Below are positions 48,831-56,485 of a DNA stretch of 64,000 bases, one piece after another. The stretch's first letter is position 1. The number at the start of each line of letters is the position of its first letter. This DNA comes from Lichenifustis flavocetrariae. GTDB taxonomy: Bacteria; Pseudomonadota; Alphaproteobacteria; Rhizobiales; Beijerinckiaceae. The position numbers and the translations under genes were made by a program. Location of the stretch: contig NZ_JAMOIM010000002.1 of the NCBI RefSeq assembly GCF_026130545.1, forward strand, positions 62,001-126,000, given 5' to 3'. The notes under the pieces were generated by a model, which ran no database searches, was not told where the DNA came from, and saw only the letters and a program-made list of their open reading frames with translations.

Positions 48831-50579
48831 GTGACCTACCGCGCCCCGATTGCAGATCTCCTGGCCACGATGAGCCAGACGAGAGCCGCCAACAATCTTC
48901 CGGCCGAGACCGAGGAGGCGGAACCCGTGCTGGAGCAGGCCGCGGCACTCGCCCAGGAGGTGCTGGCGCCACTCGATCGGGTGGGCGACCGGCATGGCGT
49001 ATCTCTAGGCCCCGAAGGGGTCCGCACCGCACCGGGATGGCGGGAAGCCTACGAGACCTGGACGGCAGGGGGCTGGAACGGGCTCACGGCCCCCGAGGAG
49101 TCGGGTGGCTCCGGCCTTTCGCAATCCCTCGGCGCGGCCTGTTTCGAGATCTGGTCGGGCGCGAACCTCGCCTTCGCGCTGGCCGGTCTGTTGACGAGCG
49201 GCGCCATCGAGGCGGTGCACCGACATGCGTCGGATGACCTCAAGGCGCGATTTCTGCCGAAGCTCGTCTCCGGCACGTGGCCCGGAACAATGAATCTGAC
49301 GGAACCACAGGCGGGCTCCGACCTCGGCGCGCTCCGATGCCGCGCCGAGCGGGCACCGGACGGCTCCTATAGGATCTTCGGTCAGAAAATCTACATCACC
49401 TACGGCGACCACGACATGACGGAGAACATCCTTCATCTCGTGCTCGCCCGTCTGCCGGACGCGCCCGCCGGCACACGCGGCATCTCGCTGTTTCTAGTGC
49501 CCAAGGTTCTCGTCGACCACGAGGGCCGGCTTGGCGGGCACAACGATCTCCGTTGCGTCGGGCTCGAGTCGAAACTCGGCATGCATGCCGCCCCGACCTG
49601 TACCATGTCGTTCGGCGATGCCGGCGGGGCCGTGGGCTTTCTGATCGGCGAGGAGCACAGGGGCCTCGCCTGTATGTTCACCATGATGAACAATGCCCGG
49701 CTGGCCGTCGGGTTGGAAGGTGTGGCAGCCGCCGAAAACGCCACACAGAAGGCGCTCGCCTTCGCGCGGGAGCGGCGCCAGGGACGTGGCCGACCCGCTG
49801 GTCCGGAGATGATTCCCATCATCCGGCATCCGGACGTCGCCCGCATGCTGATGACCATGAAGGCTTATACGGCCGCGGCGCGCTGCCTGTGCCATCTGAC
49901 GGCGGCGGCGCTCGATGCTGCACGCGAAGGCTCTGACACAGCGGCGCGTCGGGAAGCGGCCGAACGGGCCGCCTTCCTCACGCCGGTCGCCAAAGCCTTT
50001 TCGACCGATATCGCCAACGAGGTCGCGTCCCTCGGCGTTCAGGTGCATGGCGGCATGGGCTACATCGAGGACACAGGGGCCGCCCAGATCCTGCGGGATA
50101 TTCGCATCGCGGCCATCTATGAGGGAACCAACGGCATCCAGGCAATTGACTTTGCGACCCGCAAGCTCCCGCTTGCCGGCGGCACCGTGCTGGCCCGTGA
50201 GATTGCCGACATGCGGCGGACGGTCGACAAGCTGCAGGCGATGGCGCAACCAGGGTTCGGCCACACGGCTCTTCGGCTGAGCGAGGCCGTCACGGCCCTC
50301 GAAAACGCCTCTGCGGCCATGCAGAGCCGGCTTGGTGATGACGAGGTCGAAGCCCTCGCGGCAGCCGCGCCCTATCTCCGGCTGTTCGCGATCGCACGTG
50401 GAGGCACCGCCCTTGCGGACCTCGCGCTAGCTCGCCCCGAGGAGGCAGAAAGAGTCGCCATCGCGCGATTTTTTGCCGAGTCGCTCGCGCCGGCAGCAAC
50501 AGGCCTCGAACGCATCGTGCTCGATGCCGGTGCAGCACTCGCCGACGACCCGGAGGCTTGGCTCAGGGCGCTGGACTGA
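48831..50579 (+). CDS. Acyl-CoA dehydrogenase, DmdC-like
   Basis: A 582-residue flavoprotein, longer than the usual 380-400 because of an added C-terminal domain; this is the architecture of DmdC (3-methylmercaptopropionyl-CoA dehydrogenase) and related proteins. Segments MNLTEPQAGSDLGALRCRA and YRIFGQKIYITYGDHDM form the FAD/substrate region; GGMGYIEDTGAAQILRDIRI and IYEGTNGIQAIDFATRK hold the catalytic Glu near residue 432. The start is GTG 48831. True substrate unknown; acuI is two genes away, but no dmdA, dmdB or dmdD homologue is seen. Confidence 0.85.
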   Translation: MTYRAPIADLLATMSQTRAANNLPAETEEAEPVLEQAAALAQEVLAPLDRVGDRHGVSLGPEGVRTAPGWREAYETWTAGGWNGLTAPEESGGSGLSQSLGAACFEIWSGANLAFALAGLLTSGAIEAVHRHASDDLKARFLPKLVSGTWPGTMNLTEPQAGSDLGALRCRAERAPDGSYRIFGQKIYITYGDHDMTENILHLVLARLPDAPAGTRGISLFLVPKVLVDHEGRLGGHNDLRCVGLESKLGMHAAPTCTMSFGDAGGAVGFLIGEEHRGLACMFTMMNNARLAVGLEGVAAAENATQKALAFARERRQGRGRPAGPEMIPIIRHPDVARMLMTMKAYTAAARCLCHLTAAALDAAREGSDTAARREAAERAAFLTPVAKAFSTDIANEVASLGVQVHGGMGYIEDTGAAQILRDIRIAAIYEGTNGIQAIDFATRKLPLAGGTVLAREIADMRRTVDKLQAMAQPGFGHTALRLSEAVTALENASAAMQSRLGDDEVEALAAAAPYLRLFAIARGGTALADLALARPEEAERVAIARFFAESLAPAATGLERIVLDAGAALADDPEAWLRALD

Positions 50580-50641
50580 GCCTCTCGCGCCGTGCGGCAT
50601 CGGATTTGCTTGGCTTAAGACCTCCAGGAGGCTGTTCCCCC

Positions 50642-51484
50642 ATGAAATTCTCGCTCGGCTGCGCCTTGGGCTATGACGTGAAAGAGCCGACGCCTTTTCT
50701 GTTCAACGTCGAACTCGCGAAAGTCGCCACGCAAACGATTCTCACCGAAACCCTGACGCTGTCACCCTCTCTCGAGGCCGAGCGCTGGACCATGCCCGAG
50801 ACCGGCAACCGCTACTTGCGTGTGGTGGCACCCGCAGGACGATTCACCTTGCGCTACGAGGCCGACGTGGACCTCAATCCCGTGCTGGAGAGCCCTGAAC
50901 TGGTGACAGAACTTGCGGCTGGTGAAATCCCGCTGCCGACGCTCGTTCACCTTTACCCGAGCCGCTATTGCCAGTCGGACAGGCTTCAGCGGCTGGCGCA
51001 ACGCACCTTCGGCAAGGAAAGGCCGGGCTACAGCCGCGTCAACGCGATCTGCAACTGGATCCACGACAATGTCGATTACGTCGGCGGCGCTTCGGACGAG
51101 CTTACATCCGCCATCGACACCGCCACGGAACGGGCCGGCGTATGCCGCGACTTCTCGCATCTCGCCATCTCGTTCTGCCGCGCCCTGGGCATTCCGGCCC
51201 GCTATGCCAGTGCCTACGCGTGGCGGCTCGACCCACCCGATTTCCATGCCGTGATCGAAGCCTACCTGCGTGGACCCGAAGGTCCGGGCTGGTACCTCTT
51301 CGACCCGACGCGGAAATCGGCCGCCAATGGTCTCGCCCGCATTGGAATCGCCAGAGACGCCGCGGAAGTCGCCTTTGCGTCGCCCTTCGGATCTGTCGAC
51401 TTCGATAAGCCGGACGTTTGGATCAACGCACAGGACCCCTCCCCGCCAGCAGCGCCAACCACCATGGCGATCCGTTGCGAGTGA
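50642..51484 (+). CDS. Transglutaminase-like cysteine-peptidase-fold protein
   Basis: A 280-residue cytosolic protein with an N-terminal beta domain and a transglutaminase-like domain. The catalytic triad is Cys168 (ERAGVCRDFSHLAI), His202 (PDFHAVIEAYL) and Asp221 (WYLFDPTRKSA). There is no signal peptide. Members usually act as peptidases or amidases rather than cross-linkers. AGGAGG lies about eleven bases before ATG 50642; the frame is open from 50558 across the previous gene's end. Substrate unknown. Confidence 0.87.
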   Translation: MKFSLGCALGYDVKEPTPFLFNVELAKVATQTILTETLTLSPSLEAERWTMPETGNRYLRVVAPAGRFTLRYEADVDLNPVLESPELVTELAAGEIPLPTLVHLYPSRYCQSDRLQRLAQRTFGKERPGYSRVNAICNWIHDNVDYVGGASDELTSAIDTATERAGVCRDFSHLAISFCRALGIPARYASAYAWRLDPPDFHAVIEAYLRGPEGPGWYLFDPTRKSAANGLARIGIARDAAEVAFASPFGSVDFDKPDVWINAQDPSPPAAPTTMAIRCE

Positions 51485-51619
51485 ACGACGGGATGCCGGA
51501 GACGAAGGCTTTCAACGAACAAGACGTGTGTTCCCGAATGTGGCGTCCCCGCTAGAATCCAAAGCAGGGTTCGAAGTGGATACACACCCCATAGCGCTGA
51601 TGACGAGTTCTCCCTCGGG

Positions 51620-51787
51620 ATGACCTATGGTGCGTTGAACCCGCGGCCCTTGCTTGCAGATGCGCGTATCGGGTTGCTGCCCGGTCTGCCCGACATCGCC
51701 AAAGTCGTCGCGGAGTTTCGGTTCAAAGAGCGTGCGCCGCGAGGTCGAATGCGTCTATTTGCTCGGGACCGCAGGTCAGGCGGCTGA
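51620..51787 (+). CDS. Possible small protein, 55 residues
   Basis: ATG 51620 to TGA 51785-51787, starting MTYGALNPRPLLADARIG and continuing with a mildly hydrophobic stretch then a basic Arg-rich end (RMRLFARDRRSGG). No family is recognised and there is no good ribosome-binding site. It lies in the 330-base gap between the transglutaminase and SDR genes, which otherwise holds nothing clear. It could be a chance frame. Confidence 0.2.
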   Translation: MTYGALNPRPLLADARIGLLPGLPDIAKVVAEFRFKERAPRGRMRLFARDRRSGG

Positions 51788-51814
51788 GCCGCCGATAAGA
51801 AATGAGGGAACGTC

Positions 51815-52540
51815 ATGACATTTCAGGGCAAGAGCGTTGTGGTGACCGGCGCCGGCAAGGGGATCGGGCGCGCCACGGCCGTCTATCTGGCGGCGCGCGG
51901 TGCCGACGTGATCGCGCTAAGCCGGTCGGCCGCGGATCTCGACAGTCTCAAGGCAGAAATCGGCTGCCGGACCCGGACCGTCGACCTGGCCGACGTCGCC
52001 GACACGAGATCCGCTGCCGAGGAAGCCTGTCCGGCGGACTTCCTGGTCAATTGCGCCGGGACGACGGAACTCGATGGCTTCCTGGATCTGCCGGTAGAAA
52101 CCTTCGACGCTATCATGGCCGTCAACTGCCGCGCCCCCCTCATCGTCAGCCAGGCCTATGCGAGGGACCGGATCGCGCGTGGCGCCAAAGGTGCCATCGT
52201 CAATGTGTCGAGCGTGGCCGCGCTCATCGGCGTTCCCGAGCATACCGCCTATTGTGCCTCCAAAGGCGCGCTGGACGGCATGACACGGGTGATGGCTCTA
52301 GAGCTTGGCCGCCAGGGCATCAGGGTCAACGCTGTCAACCCGGTCGTCACCTTGACGCCTATGGCCGAGAAGGCCTGGAGCAACCCCGCAAAATCCGGCC
52401 CCATGCTGGCCCGCATCCCACTCGGCCGCTTCGTGCAGCCCGCCGAGGTCGCGAGCGTCATCGCCTATCTGCTGTCGGACGAGGCCGCCATGGTGAATGG
52501 GATTTCGATGCCGGTCGACGGGGGCTTCCTGATCAACTAA
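51815..52540 (+). CDS. Short-chain dehydrogenase (L-xylulose reductase-like)
   Basis: A 241-residue Rossmann-fold SDR. Cofactor motif TGAGKGIGRA is at residues 11-20, NCAG in the middle, Ser in NVSSVAA and catalytic YCASK. The segment MALELGRQGIRVNAVNPVVTL with TPMAEKAW is the hallmark of the dicarbonyl/L-xylulose reductase (DCXR) group, which interconverts L-xylulose and xylitol. The cofactor is probably NADP(H), judged by family. GAGGGA lies a few bases before ATG 51815. No sugar transporter or kinase is next to it. Confidence 0.88.
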   Translation: MTFQGKSVVVTGAGKGIGRATAVYLAARGADVIALSRSAADLDSLKAEIGCRTRTVDLADVADTRSAAEEACPADFLVNCAGTTELDGFLDLPVETFDAIMAVNCRAPLIVSQAYARDRIARGAKGAIVNVSSVAALIGVPEHTAYCASKGALDGMTRVMALELGRQGIRVNAVNPVVTLTPMAEKAWSNPAKSGPMLARIPLGRFVQPAEVASVIAYLLSDEAAMVNGISMPVDGGFLIN

Positions 52541-52711
52541 GCGATCGATGCTGGTTCATGGCTCTCGCGTGCGAGCCAGGCGGCAGCGCCGACCCGCAAT
52601 ATGGCACCTCCCGCCCAAGCAAATGCTTGGGGTCGTCCGGCCCGCGGTTTGGTGAGGTCCGGCTTCTCCGGAATCTCGCAGATTGATCGAAGGCCGGTCG
52701 CAGGCCGACGA

Positions 52712-52885
52712 TCAACCGTCGGGGTTCAAGGGCTTCTTCGGTTGATCGGGCTCTTTGGAAGTCGTCGCCGCTTCCGCTTTGGCTTTCTGTACGCGTGCGT
52801 CTTGCTCGACCCGCACGACACGTTCCTCCTTGACGAGGGAACTGTTCGGCCCGGTGTCTGGAGGCGTATTGTCGTTCGAGCTCAT
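52712..52885 (-). CDS. Small hydrophilic hypothetical protein
   Basis: A 57-residue frame from ATG 52885, rich in Pro, Lys, Glu and Asp (SSLVKEERVVRVEQDARVQK then EPDQPKKPLNPDG). It has no signal peptide or membrane segment and would be disordered. The frame is open to 52960. No clear ribosome-binding site. It lies in a looser region of small genes, and I cannot name a family. Confidence 0.3.
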   Translation of the reverse strand: MSSNDNTPPDTGPNSSLVKEERVVRVEQDARVQKAKAEAATTSKEPDQPKKPLNPDG

Positions 52886-52980
52886 GAGGGTGGACCGCGT
52901 GTTCGGGGTCGGCCAACCCGACCCCTGACACGACAACCATGCCCGTGAGTGATCGTTCAAAAGCTTCTTCGATTTATCGA

Positions 52981-53247
52981 TTACACCTGCGGGCGAGGAA
53001 GGTGCTTGCTCGCGACACGAGGCTCGTGGCCAGCGTCATACAGCTTGGCCGCAAGATGCTCGAAAGTCGGTCTGTTCCTTTGAAAGATCCGTAGCCGTTC
53101 GGCTTCACCGGGATTGTCCGAATGCTCGATATCTTCCAGGGCATCTCCTCCGACATGACATCGGACCCGCTTGCCATCCTCTGTCATCGCGAAGGTCACA
53201 CCCCAGCCTTCGATCACACCCGGTTCGTCCAAAGCTTCGAGAGCCAT
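52981..53247 (-). CDS. DUF1488-like small protein
   Basis: An 88-residue protein from ATG 53247: EGWGVTFAMTEDGKRVRCHV then DALEDIEHSD and IFQRNRPTFEHLAAKLYDAG. The pattern of a short beta sheet followed by a helix beginning F-x-x-N-R resembles DUF1488 proteins, though I am not sure. AGGA lies about ten bases upstream. The frame is open to 53454, and a longer product is possible. Function unknown. Confidence 0.45.
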   Translation of the reverse strand: MALEALDEPGVIEGWGVTFAMTEDGKRVRCHVGGDALEDIEHSDNPGEAERLRIFQRNRPTFEHLAAKLYDAGHEPRVASKHLPRPQV

Positions 53248-53909
53248 TTGCAACGTTTCCTTCCATGCTGAGTGCGTCCGGAACCAGGCCAAGGGTGGCT
53301 GGGCTTCGGCTCTTTCGCTCGCAGCGTAGCGGGCCGCGGCAGCAACAACCAGCTTTGTCCTCTGTGCCTCCCGACGATTGTTTCCGGGGCCGTGCATCGC
53401 GGATGTAGATCTGGCTCGATTGGACGGCCGGCTCGTTAGCCGGCTGCGGCACACTCAGCGGAATGCGCGTCGAAACAGACGAGGCCAGCCCGTGACACTC
53501 GAGAGGTCTGCCAGCCTTTCAGCAAGTAAAAATCCAGCAGAGCCATCATCGAACTTCCGTTAATCTGTAGCGTGTATGCATTGTTGGCAAAGGAGGCTGC
53601 GGGGCCCGGAGGGGCTGCCGCATCATCTCGCGGATCGCTCTTGCCGACATCGCTCGCTGCACAAGGACCAGACAGTCCGGATAGATCAGCATCGCTGACG
53701 ATGCCGGGCTCGGCTTCTGTCACGTCGGTGATTTGACCGTGGCCCGGCAACCGCGATCAGTCCTTTCCTCCAGGCCGCGCCGATAATGCCGGCGTCGCGT
53801 GGAGATCCCTGTTGTCGGCGGCCTGCGTGGGACGACCGCGAGTTCAATCTGAACCATCCGGTCCCGGGGTGGTCCTTGACGTGGTGAAGACAGGGACGTG
53901 GGAGGCGTT
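53248..53909. other. Region without a supported gene
   Basis: About 660 bases between the DUF1488-like gene and the zinc-ribbon gene. The open frames present (for example 53436-53750 minus) begin with poor starts and have no recognisable composition. A 7-bp hairpin GCCGGCT-CGTT-AGCCGGC sits at 53427-53444. This could be decayed coding DNA. Confidence 0.35.
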
Positions 53910-54185
53910 ATGGCGGGCGAACTTGAATCGGCGGATACCCACAGCATCAAACATGGCAAGTCGAAGCTGCGTTGGGTCGTGGCGTTTCCGTTCCCATGCC
54001 CGAGTTGCCGCAAAGAGCACCACAAGATCTACCCGCACATCGAACACAATCCGAAGTTCACGTGTCAGGTCGAGGACGGCGGCTGCGGCGGCGTTGTCGA
54101 CACACGACTTGGAGAATTTCCAGTCTACAAAGCAGAGATTGCGCTAGCCTTGGACGCGATGGGGCCGCGGTACCAAAAACTATAG
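53910..54185 (+). CDS. Small zinc-ribbon protein
   Basis: A 91-residue protein. ATG 53910 follows GGAGG (53901-53905) by four bases. Two Cys pairs, CPSC (near residue 30) and CQVEDGGC (near 52-59), with His residues between (EHHKIYPHIEH), look like a zinc ribbon or zinc-binding knuckle. Family unknown to me. It is followed on the same strand by the structured element at 54284-54407. Confidence 0.6.
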   Translation: MAGELESADTHSIKHGKSKLRWVVAFPFPCPSCRKEHHKIYPHIEHNPKFTCQVEDGGCGGVVDTRLGEFPVYKAEIALALDAMGPRYQKL

Positions 54186-54283
54186 GCCCGTCCCACGGTG
54201 AGGGGACGCATGTCCCCCTCGGCTATTGCTGCCTGCGACGCGGCAGACGACATCGGGCGGGGTAAGTTCTCCGTCTCCATGAG

Positions 54284-54407
54284 CGTGGCGTAGCGCCGCG
54301 ACAGCGGAGGAAGTTGTCGCGCTCTAAAGACGCAAAGCCACGCGATTGCCGGAGTGGCGGCAATCGAGGGTTCGGCCCAGAGGTTCGATTCGCGAGACCC
54401 GAACCTC
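54284..54407 (+). ncRNA. Candidate structured RNA element of unknown class
   Basis: A nested set of stems: CGTGGC (54284-54289) pairs with GCCACG (54337-54342) and encloses a bulged hairpin (54292-54303 with 54315-54323) plus the unpaired strand CTAAAGACGCAAA. Then a perfect 8-bp hairpin (54343-54350 with 54359-54366). Then two mutually exclusive stems compete for one strand: 54369-54375 with 54399-54405, or 54380-54387 with 54400-54407. The core GACGCAAAGCC equals the conserved core of c-di-GMP-I riboswitches, but the 5' half and third helix do not fit that class well. It lies between converging genes, so it is not an obvious leader. It could also be a chromosomal repeat. Strand is by analogy only. 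Confidence 0.4.
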
Positions 54408-54529
54408 CACCGGTTTCACGGCTGGGCGGCGCCAATTGAGGCATTTCGATAGGATTGATCAGCCTCAGTCTCCCTGTCCCGCGACACCAGCGGGAAAGGG
54501 AGCGTCACCGAAGGGTGGCTATCGTGACT

Positions 54530-55786
54530 TCACTGGTACTTTTTGCACTCTGGAACGTCACGGCTGGGCAAGCCGATCTTGGCGAATGTCGACTTGTCGA
54601 GACCAAGCGTCTGCGTGACATTCGGCACCACCGAAACAAGCTTGTTGGCCAAGCTTCCGTCCGGCTGTTCCGCGACCTCGGTGACGAAGTTCGTCCCGAT
54701 CGCCTGACGATTTTCGTCGAGCTTGATATCGCCGTTGGGGGCTTTGAGGTCGGTCTTCGCGAGCGCGTCGCGGAATGCCTTCTGCCCATCCGCAAGGTCA
54801 CCCTTTACCTTGTCGAGCGCATCGAGCGTCGCCATCGTGGCATTGTAATAACCGACCGCGAAAAGCGAAGGGGATGCGAAGCGTTGGTCGGCGGGGAAAT
54901 CATCCTGGTAGCGCTTCACGAAGGCCTTCCAGCCCGCGTTGTCCCACGTGTCCGCCTGAGGGCCCGACGACGGCGTGCCGATCAGCGCGTTCTTGGCGTT
55001 GCCCTTCGCGGCGAAGACCGACTGGTCGGCCATGATCGTCCCACCAATCAGGTGCGCCGACCCTCCGGCCTGCTGATATTGGTTCAGGAAATTCACCGCG
55101 TCGCCACCGCCGAGCCCCAGGAAGATCGCATCGACGTCATCGGGCAGAGCGGAGATGATGGAGGCAAAATCCTTGGTGCCGAGCGGCACCCAGAAGCGTT
55201 TCTCGATCTTGCCACCAGCGTTGCAGAAACCGAGCGCGAAGCCGAGGAAGTTTGTGTAGCCGAACGAGTAATCGTCGGCGAGCGTGGCCACGGTCTTCCA
55301 ACCCTTCTTGTTGACCACATAGTCCCCAAGACCGGCGCCCCACTGGGCCCCATCCATATTGAACCGGTAGAAGTTCGGCGCGGGATCCACCATGGTGGTC
55401 TCCTGCGCGCCCGAAATCCCATTGATGACGGTCACGTCCGGATGCTGGCGGGCAAAGTCCCGCATCGCCAAACCCTCGGACCCGGACAGCGGACCAACAA
55501 TGATCTTAACGCCATCCTGCTGAACCAGCTTGGTCGCGGCCCGCACGGCCGAATCCGGCGACGCATCGGTGGAGGCCACGACATAGGTGACCTTCTTGCC
55601 TCCCGCTTCGTTGTTATGCTCCTTCAGCGCCATCTCGAACCCGCGCTGACCATCCTGCCCCGGCACCGTGTAGGTGCCCTCCAGCGTGGTCATCAGCCCG
55701 ATCTTGATGTCACCCTCGGCCGCGATCGCAGACGTTCCGATCAGCGCGCCAACAGTGGCAACTCCAGCCATAAGCAATTGCTTCAT
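54530..55786 (-). CDS. ABC transporter substrate-binding protein (branched-chain amino acid type)
   Basis: A 418-residue periplasmic binding protein of the Peripla_BP_6 (LivK-like) family. The signal peptide is MKQLLMAGVATVGALIGTSAIAA. Then IKIGLMTTLEGTYTVPGQDGQ, GVKIIVGPLSGSEGLAM and VINGISGAQETT show the type I bilobed fold. GGGAG precedes the ATG by about nine bases. No permease or ATPase gene is adjacent, so it is an orphan component here. The ligand could be an amino acid, amide or aromatic compound. A 461-residue antisense frame covers it and is rejected. Confidence 0.88.
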   Translation of the reverse strand: MKQLLMAGVATVGALIGTSAIAAEGDIKIGLMTTLEGTYTVPGQDGQRGFEMALKEHNNEAGGKKVTYVVASTDASPDSAVRAATKLVQQDGVKIIVGPLSGSEGLAMRDFARQHPDVTVINGISGAQETTMVDPAPNFYRFNMDGAQWGAGLGDYVVNKKGWKTVATLADDYSFGYTNFLGFALGFCNAGGKIEKRFWVPLGTKDFASIISALPDDVDAIFLGLGGGDAVNFLNQYQQAGGSAHLIGGTIMADQSVFAAKGNAKNALIGTPSSGPQADTWDNAGWKAFVKRYQDDFPADQRFASPSLFAVGYYNATMATLDALDKVKGDLADGQKAFRDALAKTDLKAPNGDIKLDENRQAIGTNFVTEVAEQPDGSLANKLVSVVPNVTQTLGLDKSTFAKIGLPSRDVPECKKYQ

Positions 55787-56036
55787 CTTGCTGCACTCCC
55801 TGTGGCCTTTCTGTTAGGTGATCTCGCAGGCCTGTTCTGAGCTTAATGCCGCCCGCAGCTACTGCACGGCCAAGCGTACCCCCCAGTATCAATTTTGTGG
55901 CACACCCTTTGGCCTGCCGCTTCACGAGGCCAAAGGGTCAGGACAAATTGGCGCACGACCCGTCTTCACCCCCGCCTCCAGGCATGGCGTCTAACCGGCT
56001 CATGCAGCAATCGAGTAGGAAGGCGTTACCACCGCC

Positions 56037-56112
56037 TGGTGGGCCGGGAGGGACTCGAACCCCCAACCAGACCGTTATGAGCGGCCGGCTCTAACCATTG
56101 AGCTACCGGCCC
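56037..56112 (-). tRNA. tRNA with CAU anticodon (Ile2 or Met)
   Basis: A 76-base cloverleaf: acceptor GGGCCGG/CCGGCCC, D-arm GCTC/GAGC with loop AATGGTTA, anticodon stem GGCCG/CGGTC with loop CTCATAA (anticodon at 56077-56079), and T-arm with TTCGAGT. The 3' CCA is encoded (56037-56039). The 8-base D-loop and the GGC pairs in the anticodon stem resemble the E. coli tRNA-Ile2 (ileX) pattern, in which C34 is changed to lysidine by TilS, but elongator Met cannot be excluded by eye. Confidence 0.92.
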
Positions 56113-56485
56113 ACGCTGTGCGTTGGACGCTCCGACAGCGATACACAAGTTCGCTTCGACGGTACAGCCCGCTTGCTCGGCCCGACACCTGAAGCTTTTA
56201 CATTTCGATCGCCCACAGCCCTAAAACGACAAAAACCCTGCCAGTACATCCGTGGCAGGGTTTTTGGTTTTAGCGCGGATCGAAGACCCGCGCTTGTCAG
56301 GAATATAGTGTCGATGTTTAGGAGTTGTGACGGAGCATCATTAAAATATCGTTAACTCGCGAGATCTTAGCATCGAAGTTGCTTTCTGGACCACATCCGG
56401 CGGCGTGCGAGAGGTTTCCTCGACTTCCGGCACCGCAGCAAGCGCCATGCCCGCACTAACACCCGCTTAAACCCACGAGAGAAGA
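56113..56485. other. Intergenic region between the tRNA and the dehydrogenase gene
   Basis: 373 bases with no credible gene on either strand. It contains the strong bidirectional terminator at 56231-56265, and the stretch 56266-56485 looks richer in A+T than its surroundings. The promoter of the minus-strand tRNA should lie at its left end, but none was identified. Confidence 0.4.
56231..56265. terminator. Strong bidirectional Rho-independent terminator
   Basis: A perfect 13-bp stem: 56231-56243 pairs with 56253-56265 around a 9-base loop. A/T runs at both ends give U tracts on both strands. It lies 220 bases downstream of the minus-strand dehydrogenase stop and upstream of the tRNA, so it probably ends the dehydrogenase transcript and shields the tRNA. 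Confidence 0.85.

Noticed and set aside
53436-53750. 104-codon minus-strand frame
   Set aside because: It begins with a TTG without a ribosome-binding site and has no recognisable composition; a hairpin lies over its end.
54324-54342. Firm call as a c-di-GMP-I riboswitch
   Set aside because: Only the GACGCAAAGCC core fits. The GGCAAACC strand, GNRA tetraloop and receptor are not seen and no gene follows in the right direction, so it is listed as an unclassified element.
54369-54407. T-arm-like sequence suggesting a second tRNA or tmRNA piece
   Set aside because: GGTTCGATTC resembles a T-loop, but no acceptor stem, D-arm or tag-peptide frame can be built around it on either strand.
54455-55840. 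461-codon plus-strand open frame
   Set aside because: It lies antisense to the substrate-binding protein, which has a clear signal peptide and fold motifs. The product is Arg/Gly/His-rich without any recognisable domain.
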